Notes under the pieces: model-generated
The model's database searches: none
Told to the model about the DNA's origin: nothing
Seen by the model: the letters and a program-made list of their open reading frames with translations, nothing else
In this document: positions 55,670-64,000 of the stretch, one piece after another
Layout: every line of letters starts with the position of its first letter
How positions within the stretch are numbered: the first letter of the stretch is position 1
Assembly: GCA_001599595.1 (NCBI GenBank)
Contig: BCHH01000004.1
Location: forward strand, 1,443,997 to 1,507,996
Length of the DNA: 64,000 nt
Direction of reading: 5' to 3'
Source of the DNA: Beverwykella pulmonaria
Taxonomy: Eukaryota > Ascomycota > Dothideomycetes > Pleosporales > Melanommataceae
Program-made: the position numbers and the translations under genes

Positions 55670-57695
55670 TGTCGATCTAGGGTGCTTCGAGCGGGTCTGT
55701 GGTGAGGGGAAAGCGTGAGGGGAAAGCAAGCAGAAGCCCCACTAGCGCCGTGGCGCATCCCTATTCGACGGCCACCTTTTGAGCTCTTATTTCATCAAGG
55801 AAAAAGAGGACGAATGACGTGGAAGACCTTTATACCCTAAGTAATTGCAGCGGGTGGGCAAAATAATCAGACATATCGGCAAGACGTGTTTTCCATGTCT
55901 TGGGATCCTCCTGACACTAGTGGATAGTCTGCTGAAAGCGATACATCAATATCAGGAATGGGCATGGATGGAAAGAGTAGCTGGTTCTACCATTGAAAGT
56001 CCACAAATCTCAGTCAAAATCTAAAATACACCTATATGCTCTAAATGTGTAAAACATTACGCCGTAATACGCCCCTGCCTCACTCCTCCTGCATTTTACC
56101 CAAATTACTTTAGTACCCATTCCATAGGGCCCAGCCCTCACAATCATGACATGACTCCTGCAGCCGGTCTCGCCCAATGCACACTAAAAGAAACCGAAGC
56201 CTTTTACACTCCCTCCCCTTTCCCCCTAAAAGCCACACATAATCAGTTAAGATGTTCCCTCACGTGTGGCATTTCACCCGCACACCTAAGTTCTACAACG
56301 AGGAGAAAACGGGGTGTACCTTATGACAGTAGACCTTGAATGGACATGACTAGAAGACAAGCAGAATGTAGCTCTCCGAAAATCAAAGTTCCTACGCAAT
56401 TGTGTCAACGCCGATCTGTCTGCATAGGCTGAGGACAGATACGTTGCCGTCAGAGACCGATACCGTGGGCGCTAGAAGGCCGGGAATATGAAATGTTCCC
56501 GTCCCCCTTGCAGCTGTAGCGTCGTCCTTGCAGCTGTAGCGTCCTTCTTGCAGCTGTAGCGTCGTCCTTGCAACTGTAGCGTTCTTCTTGCAGTTGTAGC
56601 GTCCGTCATCGTCAAACTAGAAAACCAGGAGGACCTCGCAGACACAAGTGTGTTATTTGAGCACCATTGCAGTCTTTACAAATATACGTCTCCATTTGAT
56701 TCCCAAGAGTATAGCAACTATATTTTTGGTAGAGAAATATAGATGTAGCAATACACTAGTAACGATAGTTAATTTACAAAGCGCAGTCCTGTGCCTGTAA
56801 TAAATAATTCATCAAGTCAGCGCCGCAGCCATTCAGACGACGATGGAGATAGGAAGAACTGAGATACGCCAACTCATTGTATGAAAAGCGTTCGTTCTCG
56901 CCCCTTGCCATCTGCACCCTTAGCGGAAACAATACCACCAAGTAAACACCCCACGATCCTTCCAGCATGATCTTAAACAGCACGGGCCGGCTGAGAGCGT
57001 CACTTGGTCAGTGAAACGCGTCAGCTTCGTATGCATATGAATTCTCCCCTCATGCAGTCCATGACCCGAGCCCTAATCTAAGATTCAGAAGGAACACGCA
57101 GCTCACATTGTAAACGAGAAGAGCCCGGTTTTCCAAGGACGATTCGAAGATGGGCCTTCCAGAATCTACCATGGTTTGATTGCAAGTATCTCATCTACCC
57201 TTATACTTGATCACAGGTGATAAAGAATTTGAAAGAAACGGAACCTAACAAAACAAGATGCTACCGAAAGCCTGACTCAATCCGCTTTTCGGGTAGGTGA
57301 AAGCCGTAATGCCACCAAGAACAGAATGAAGAATAATGATAATTGGTAAGACGACCGTAAATCTTGTCTTGGAGAGGACTGTGTATTTTCGGACGTGTAT
57401 GTCTTGAAGAGAAGGAAAGGAAAATGGTACGATGGTTATGGAAAGGACGCGTGCATGCGTCTCGTCCACTCAAATGGCGACGTGAGAAGTAAGCGGAACA
57501 AACAGAGAAAACATACAAGGAAAGTCATACATCGTAAATGCGGATCGTCATCGCACTCTTGTCCTTGGCTGGGCTGGCAACCAGAACCATCCAGCCTAGA
57601 GAACCCATGCGCCCAACTCCAAAGTCACTCCCCATCTACGCCCACCAATGCTCAACTCCTGATTTTGAAAATGCGCGGATGAATCAGGGAAGGGG
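55670..57695. other. Intergenic, 2 kb, with a minisatellite
   Basis: Between FLGNG-module genes C and D. No gene is supported. It contains a 20-bp tandem repeat at 56501-56600. A minus-strand frame at 56774-56983 begins with a hydrophobic stretch but has no other support. Confidence 0.45.
56501..56600. repeat. Minisatellite, 5 x 20 bp
   Basis: Five exact-length 20-bp units of the form gtcgtccttgcagctgtagc lie head to tail, differing by 0-4 bases each. It is outside any recognised gene. Confidence 0.9.
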
Positions 57696-58502
57696 CTAGT
57701 CCATGCCGTCGTCTTCGACGAAGACACCCCAGAATAACACCTCTTCATTTTCTCTTCCCCGCAGTGGTCCCCCGTACACGTCGGCACACATCTCGATGGG
57801 GATCTCGACCTTCAGCCACCCGTTCCCCAAGAAGGTGAAGAGCAGCCACGAGTCGTATTCAGGGAAGGCGCCGTTGTCCTCGGGCTTGCGGCTCAGGATG
57901 CCCCGGTTCTGTAGCGAGGGCGAATGCGGCATGTGGAAGGAGTGGTAAGGCAGGGTTTCCATGGAATCGGCCACGAAGAAGGAGGAATTAAGGGCCAGCT
58001 CTACGCAGGTCCAGTCAGAGTGGACACCAGTGTTTGTGTGGAAGCGCAAGGTGCCAAAGCGCAGGTCGGTGGGTTGGCCCAGCATGTCGAAGAGCTCGGT
58101 GGAGTAGAGTCTGAAGTAGCCATTGCGCAGGCCCTCCAAACCCCCGGCATCGGTTGCGCCCCCGGCGTCCAGGGCAGAGTGCAATCGGTCTTCGACGAGC
58201 TTCCCCAGGGCCTCTGCCGCGTTTAGCGAACGGCGGATTTGTTTTCGTGTATATCGTGTGCTCAGCTCGGCGAGGGCAAGGCGGCAGGCCTGGTGTCGCA
58301 TGTCGTCGTTCCGCCGCCGCGTCTGCTCGGGAGACGGCTCCTTCTTCTTCTCCGTCTCGTCATCATCAAGCGAGCGCAGAAGCCCTGTCTCGAACGCCAA
58401 GACCAGCTCCTCATACTCGCGCATTACTCGCGCCAGGGGGTTCGCATCGACCTCTTCGGATTTTGCATCGCGGCGGGCGGGGTCGCTTTTGAGGGCGGCC
58501 AT
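57696..58502 (-). CDS. FLGNG-module protein D
   Basis: A single exon of 268 aa from the first ATG in frame at 58502 (MAALKSDPARRDAKSEE); the frame stays open upstream, so a 5' exon is possible. The shortest of the four related proteins. The first 110 residues are charged and helical (MREYEELVLAFETGLLRSLD, ETEKKKEPSPEQTRRRNDDM). The C-terminal module is well formed: GYFRLYSTELFDMLGQP, a beta region with SDWTCVELALNSSFFVADS, SWLLFTFLGNGWLKVEIPIE (FLGNG at about 222-226), then EEVLFWGVFVEDDGMD at the end. This copy gives the clearest picture of the module with the least N-terminal extension. No family recognised, no signal peptide. Confidence 0.72.
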   Translation of the reverse strand: MAALKSDPARRDAKSEEVDANPLARVMREYEELVLAFETGLLRSLDDDETEKKKEPSPEQTRRRNDDMRHQACRLALAELSTRYTRKQIRRSLNAAEALGKLVEDRLHSALDAGGATDAGGLEGLRNGYFRLYSTELFDMLGQPTDLRFGTLRFHTNTGVHSDWTCVELALNSSFFVADSMETLPYHSFHMPHSPSLQNRGILSRKPEDNGAFPEYDSWLLFTFLGNGWLKVEIPIEMCADVYGGPLRGRENEEVLFWGVFVEDDGMD

Positions 58503-59481
58503 TGGGGCGGCCCAGGGCCAGTGCGCAGCGTGTGGGCGTGAATGTGATGGTGGTCGAGGTACTGTTGTGGTCGACGACACGGGTGGGCGAGGACGAGGCT
58601 GTCGTGAGGGGAAGCTGCAGTTGCTCGGCGGTGCGCGACTCCTTCTCGCGCGGAATTCGTGGGTAGTGGACGGTGTGGCCGTCTCGTCGTGTTGGCGGCC
58701 GTCGCTGGGTCGGACTGGGCACGGCGGGAAGTCCTTACATTGAGGACCGCGAAAACGGGGAGAACTTCAATTATGGTCGGGGAACCAGACGGAGGGATGT
58801 CGAGATTTTGCTGGCGGGCTCGAGGGCAGGCGCGTCGCCAAGGGGGCCCTGGTCGCGCTTGCTCGAAAAGGCCCAATCCCAGCGGGCGGGCGAGCCACTG
58901 CTTCCCCGGCCACTCAAAAGCCGCCCTTCGCCGCTAGCGCCGAGATGGCTGCTGCAACTGCAACACGTCCAACATCTGAACATGTCCTTGAGAGCGGCTA
59001 AACACCACGTCCACGCCCATCCGAGTCTCCCTATCTTGGTTACCTACGGTACCCATGGAAGGCAGCCCCAGGATGCGGCGAGCCGTATCGCGCAGCGTCG
59101 CCCAGCATCGCGTAGCCTCAGGTTTTCGCTCTTCCCTCTATGGTGCAGCCGCCGCATGCACCAGGAACCGCCACGCTGCGAACTTCCACATCTCACCCTC
59201 TGCACCATCCCCAAGGCACGCCAATCAGCACCCACTCCAGCGAGACACAGCATCACGCGGGACATGACCCCACGCGCCGAGCAGAAGGGGGCCTGCAGCT
59301 CGAGCTTCAGGCGCTGTCCTCCGCTGCAGGACGTGGCCCAGAGGAGTGCAGTCCCAGCCTGGCGGGTCCGTTCACGAGGCGGATGCCGTGTTCCTCGCCA
59401 TGTTCTTTCACCGAGCCGGGCCGCATTCCATGAGCTCTGTCACCCACCGCTTCCGCTTTCACATGTGCCGGCCCGATCGGG
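58503..59481. other. GC-rich intergenic
   Basis: GC-rich sequence upstream of gene D. Overlapping frames on both strands, including a 274-codon plus frame at 58673-59497, have Arg/Pro/Ser composition typical of GC-driven chance frames, without motifs. I do not call a gene. Confidence 0.4.
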
Positions 59482-59989
59482 CTATGCAAGTCTCTGAGAT
59501 GTCGGCAATCTCGCCATCGACATTGTCCCCCTCTTCCATCCAGGGAGATGCCAGACCCAGGTCTCAGCCCACTGCGCCGCCGGGCTCGCCCAGGTGCTCT
59601 CGGCCATCACCACCCCGAATCTGACGTTGCCTCGCTCCTCTAGCTGTATCTGCATGACCGCCTCGCTGAGGAGTCTGACACTCGGCAAACGCGCGTGATT
59701 ATGCTGATGTTGCACACCTGTCGTCTATATAAGCTTCCGAGGCCACGAGAGCAGACGTGAGATGAGATCGCGTTACGTACACAGAGGGGGCCGAATCTGC
59801 CACCACCCACCTGGGCTCGAACGGGTGGCCGCATGGAGCGATTTGCATGCACACACGAGACAGACATTCGACTATAGTCTGCCTGTTCAGGTAAGCGTCG
59901 GGCGTATCTAAGGCAACCTCATTCTTACACGATCGCTTCAACAACTCCCATAGCTCCTGCCCGTTCTCACCCTCCCATGAGGATTCCAT
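59482..59989 (-). CDS. Possible small two-exon protein, unknown
   Basis: A frame from the ATG at 59989 (MESSWEGENGQELWELLKRS) runs to 59777; a 52-bp GTAACG...TATATAG intron (59776-59725, phase 0) would join it to 59724-59482, which contains EERGNVRFGVVMAESTWASP and QWAETWVWHLPGW, for 151 aa. Normal intron length and phase match support it; the weak donor and lack of a recognised family do not. It could also be part of a decayed longer gene. Function unknown. Confidence 0.3.
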
Positions 59990-61141
59990 TCGAAACCTAT
60001 TGGGTGCTGATCCGTAGTACAACTGTGGCTTATTGCGCCCTTTTCATCTCGTCGTCGGCACTTTCTGCCTGCTTCCTTGCCGGATGACGGCATTCCATAA
60101 ACTTTAACTGACCCTTGCAGCTCTGCAGGGGATTTGTCATGCATTACCGATCAAGAACCGCCGCCAGAGTCCCGCCAGAGCGGGTAGTGTCATCTGAGAT
60201 GGAATGGGGGTTTTCCAACCTTGTCACGATTACACCCTTCTTTCCCTCCTTCCTTCATCCCGCCATCTATGTTTCAACAACCTCAAATCGCTTTATTATG
60301 CTGAACCATCATCATTTCATGATGCAGAATCTCAATTCGTCACCATGCGGGCGAAATGGACCTGACGGTAAAGTAGTCCACTCATCTTAGGTCTTAGGTA
60401 CTCCTTACGTTCTCTTTATATAGTTCGTCTATTCGTTATATCTACTTACAATCAAGCCATTTCTATATCTCCACCTGACCTCACATTTTACCACATTCCC
60501 ATGATCCAGTAAGACGCCTTTTCAAAATCTCATTGCGACGCACAAGTCAAGGAAATCACGATCGTGATATGCTTGCAGTGGAACGGAACTCCTCCATATA
60601 TGAGCCGTCAGCGACTCACGAGGATGGCGAGAGCGTCGCGGTGGGAGAACCGATTTGTCAGCTTGACAGAAGCCTTTTACACATGTGTGGAGAGACAAGT
60701 GATGGTTGGCGGTATGGGCCTCACGAAGGGTAGGCAGAGGATCTTGTTGATACGTGCATGCTCGATGGGATGTCATCGCATATGTACTTACTTTTTCGTA
60801 CTTGCGAGCGAAAGAACAATCTGAAATCCACTAGTTCAGCAATAGGCTAGCACGGATGGGTTGAATTTGCCCAAGTGAAAGACTATCCACATGATATCGC
60901 GTCGGCGACGAACCACTGCATTTTTTCCTTCTCGCTCGCAGACAGACCGCTCTCTCCACACTATCGCCCCGCCTTTACTTCCAACTCCCACCTCGCTACT
61001 ATTATAGGAAGCAAGACTTTCTAGGACGTCCAAGGTGTTGTCTGGCCGCACTATTTATACCGGTTGACTACTTTATACTAAATTCACTCGAGCACGGCAA
61101 ACTCTCCTCTCTCGCTGTTGTTGCTACACTCTATTTTCAAG
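59990..61141. other. Intergenic, no gene seen
   Basis: No supported gene or repeat. Frames near 60522-60824 on both strands overlap and show no motifs. Confidence 0.4.
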
Positions 61142-63296
61142 ATGGAGTCCCAACCTCAGGCTCATGGCTAGACAGCTAACCAAGTTTCATACTAGGGTGC
61201 GAATCCACAGCGAGTAAACAATCACCCGAACGCGCATCGCAACAATAACTTCAACAATGGCTCGAATAATGGTCTCAAAAATTGCTATAACAATCGCGGC
61301 ACCAACGGCTCAAATGGCTGCGGCAATGGCATCAGCAACGTTTTCAATAATCGAAGCGGCAAAAAGTGGAACATGCGCGGCGACAAGTCCAACAACTCGC
61401 CTCGTATATACCGCACAGGGTACAGACCATGCAGAACACCCAGCGAGCTACATCTGGCGCGGCGCATGGCAGTGGCATGCTGCTATAGTCCAGTTCGCCA
61501 ATGAATACACCATGCTGCTGCATAATCTTCCTCCACCTCTGTCCGCAGCATCGTATTGGTTCCACGTGCCCTCGCACAACATGTTATTCAATCCTGACAC
61601 TGTTTCGAATATGATATCTCCGCCAGCCATGCCCCAAGTTCCAGCTCCGTTCTTCGATGGATACACATGTCACTGCAGCGCACTCACTGACTCTCGTCTG
61701 GCAATGGAAATAACACGCGGCCTTGCAACATGGAGCAAGTCCCCTCCAGCTCTGGCCAGGGGCCCTACTTAATTCCTGTTAAGCAAGGCCCGAGCATGCC
61801 CAGCACTCCATCCAATGCAGTAGCGACGCTTGTCTCTTACAACGGCCCACGACAATCAATCAAAGGCACATTCAGTCTTGCAAACCGACCCATCGAGCCT
61901 GAACACTCCGTTCCCGCCGCTCGATCGCAGTCCGATGCCGCCTAGCGCCCTATCGACGTTCGTTCCGCAATTCCACAATCACGACTCGACTCAATTGTCC
62001 CCTCATCCGTCTCAGCCGCCGCACAGGACGATGTTGTTGACTTATGTCGCAATGGATGCTCCCCCGGACCCGGACCCGAGTTCGAGGCCCACCAATGCTA
62101 ACGACGGGATGTCGAGCAAAGGCAGTGCCACAATGTCAATCAACAACAGTAACTTTAAGTCTAGCAACGGCAATATTGTCAAGCTCCATAGCGTCACTGA
62201 CTCGAAGCCCAAGTCCACCACGAAGCTCGTCCCCACCAAGCTTGGCATGTTTGGCCAAGATGTTGCCTCCGCCGCCCTGCTGCCATCCTCCGCACGCGAA
62301 CAGATCCGCGCCGCGATCGAAAACTCTAAGATTCTGCGAAGACCAAGCGCTTCGATGCCCTCGATCGTTTCCACCACGCTCCTAAGAAAGAGCGCGAGCA
62401 CGACTATGAGATGTGTGCTCACCTCAAGTACATTGTAGACAAGCTCGATCTCTGGACTAACGCTACTCCTGTCACCCAGGATATTCATGAGGCCAAGAAT
62501 GTAGATGAACAGCATAAGGTTGCAATTGACCAGGCAGCAAAGGCCATGAGGGTCTTGTGCGATCATCAAATCTGCTCGGTGAAGTATAGGGAGCAGGCGG
62601 AGCAGTGTAGGATGGCGATCGCGGGGGTATGATTGGGAGGTGGTGAAGGTGCCAATGACTTGAGTAAGGCCATTTGGAAAGAGATCGATAACACCCTGCG
62701 CGATACGGCTGAGGTAAATGAGAAGGAAAAGAGTGTTGTGAACACTGCTGAGGATGTGGAGGTCGAAGAGACTACGAAAAATGGCCAAATTGTTGACAAT
62801 GACCGAGCCACGGAGAACGGTCAAGTTGACATGAATAATAAGGTCGACGCAAAAGTTCCAGATGCTCGAAAGAACATCGTCGCTGCCAACACGAAGGTCA
62901 CCTCAACCGATAAGGTTAAGCAGTACAATAACCCTACACATAGCGGCAAGAAGGATGCCCAGAGCAGGGCGACGAACAACCGCAAATCTAAGGAAACTCC
63001 CAAGACAACTCAATATAATGATTGCAATAAATTTAATCATAACAACGGTGCCTGCAATCGCGGCAAGTCCAATCCCCATAGTAGGGAACGAAAACAAAGC
63101 TGAGGGCACGAATGGTTCCCAGCCTGAGGGGAGGCGCCCACAGCTGATTTTCCAAAGGTTTGAAGGCACCAAGACCGAAGGTTCCAAGACTGAAGCACTT
63201 CGGGACTATACCATCCAAGTTGATACTCCCAAAGCTGGTACAGGCGATACATACGTTAGTAAAGCCGTCGCCAATACCTCTCCGAACAAAGCTTGA
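61142..63296 (+). pseudogene. Long low-complexity protein gene broken by several frameshifts
   Basis: The ATG at 61142 (MESQPQA) precedes an intron-like stretch with an AGCTAAC branch and ACTAG acceptor but no GT donor. After it, protein-like segments continue in changing frames: Asn/Gly-rich (RNNNFNNGSNNGLKNCYNN), then AWQWHAAIVQFANEYTMLLH to about 61770, then LIPVKQGPSMPSTP, then MSINNSNFKSSNGNIVKLHS to about 62330. Next comes a charged helical part (KKEREHDYEMCAHLKYIVDK) with an in-frame TGA at 62630-62632, and the same frame goes on with GANDLSKAIWKEIDNTLRD to 63103. A last shift leads to FQRFEGTKTEGSKTEALRDY and a stop at 63296. At least four shifts and one stop mark a pseudogene of about 700 codons. 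No family recognised. Confidence 0.55.
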
Positions 63297-64000
63297 ACTC
63301 CTTAGTGCTCCTCCTCTCATCTCTACCGGCCATCCGCTACTGCCGCTATGGTTCCCAGTAAAGTCTATGAACTGCCAATGTTGGGTACCACTTAGCCCTA
63401 CATCAACTCTTTGATGCTCGCGAGCCTAGTCTGTGACATGGACCTCTAATCTCATGAAGTCCCGATAATTATTCTCCTTTAAAAACTGTAGGTTTAGCTG
63501 ATACATTCCAGGAGTTGATGGATTGAAATGCATATCAGATAGATGGTCTGCGTGTGTTGACCATCTCCTTAATGGTCTACCACATCCCCAATGTCTCACG
63601 AGCAAACTGATAAGACTAGCTGAGTGGTGGCCTGCAAACTATACCACACTTTTGAAACTCATGCCAAAAAAAAAGCGCTAGAAACACTTACAATTCGAAC
63701 ATTAGAGGTAGAGGCGTAGTGTGCCTATAGTGAGAGCGACCAAAAAAAAAAAACGCCCGGGATAGAGATTCGACTCTGCCACAACCCTCTCACGTCTGCC
63801 CACACTCTGCTGAATTATTGTACTACACGAACTCTTCTTTGCCATCACAAAGATGTTCTCTACTTGCAGACTCCTTGTCGGTCGAGGTCATTGAGATCAT
63901 TGACCTATGGCTTGCTTGCGATTGATTGATGAAACAACGTTCTTGATGACCGCGAGCTACTACTCAATTTAGCGAAGGTGATGCCTGATTCGGCCACAGG
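63297..64000. other. Right-edge intergenic
   Basis: No gene is seen. An A-tract followed by cgcccgggatagagattcga lies at about 63740; it has a weak resemblance to a tRNA T-arm but no complete cloverleaf. Confidence 0.4.

Noticed and set aside
58673..59497. 274-codon plus-strand frame
   Set aside because: No ATG at its start is needed to explain it, composition is Arg/Pro/Ser from high GC, and there are no motifs or introns.
62042..62824. 260-codon hydrophobic minus-strand frame resembling a membrane protein
   Set aside because: It is antisense to charged, protein-like segments on the plus strand; its hydrophobicity comes from complementing Lys/Asp/Asn codons.
63740..63790. tRNA-like T-arm next to an A-tract
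   Set aside because: No matching acceptor, D- or anticodon arms could be built on either strand.

Overview
The window looks like nuclear DNA of a filamentous ascomycete (Pezizomycotina). Genes are split by short introns of about 49-101 bp with GT...AG ends and CTAAC/CTGAY-like branch sites. The proteins belong to families typical of such fungi: DUF3433 membrane proteins, a DUF4246 protein, a GH10 xylanase, secreted GMC oxidoreductases, a GPI-type surface protein, a fungal arylamine N-acetyltransferase and several small secreted cysteine proteins. A stray 18S rDNA fragment also reads as ascomycete. I cannot place it below subphylum with confidence; a dothideomycete is a reasonable guess. All family names come from recognising motifs by eye. 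No search was run. Exon borders were worked out by hand from splice signals and reading frame.

Layout. 1-4.7 kb: the left edge cuts a minus-strand gene with two tandem C/C/C/H modules and a Pro-rich tail; next is a five-exon secreted protein (1765-4699) full of Thr/Pro-rich tandem repeats. 5.4-15.3 kb: a diverged tandem duplication of about 5 kb. Each unit carries a DUF3433-type membrane protein gene followed by remains of a small secreted-protein gene; unit 2 keeps an intact membrane protein, while unit 1 has a stop codon in the linker. 16.6-26.3 kb: a GPI-type surface protein, a GH10 xylanase, a 4.3 kb gene-poor stretch and a secreted alpha/beta hydrolase. 27.6-43.5 kb: two GMC oxidoreductases, a broken small secreted protein, a possible beta-pore-forming protein, an 18S rDNA fragment, a cysteine-rich secreted protein and a DUF4246 protein. 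45.4-58.5 kb: four single-exon genes (45392+, 50436-, 54380-, 57696-) whose different basic or charged N-termini end in what looks like the same C-terminal module (FLGNG-type strand, then an acidic/aromatic closing strand), interleaved with a membrane protein and an N-acetyltransferase. 59.4-63.3 kb: one weak small gene and a long reading frame broken by several frameshifts.

How the genes fit together. Many products are predicted to be secreted or surface-exposed (xylanase, two GMC enzymes, hydrolase, GPI protein, repeat protein, small Cys-rich proteins), which fits a fungus living on or in plant material. There is no polyketide, peptide-synthetase or terpene backbone gene, so the two GMC genes do not mark a classical metabolite cluster. 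Signs of an active accessory region are plentiful: a tandem segmental duplication, two very short retroelement 3' ends with target-site duplications, a dispersed rDNA piece, a minisatellite and several pseudogenes. The strongest candidate for something undescribed is the four-gene FLGNG family at 45-58.5 kb.
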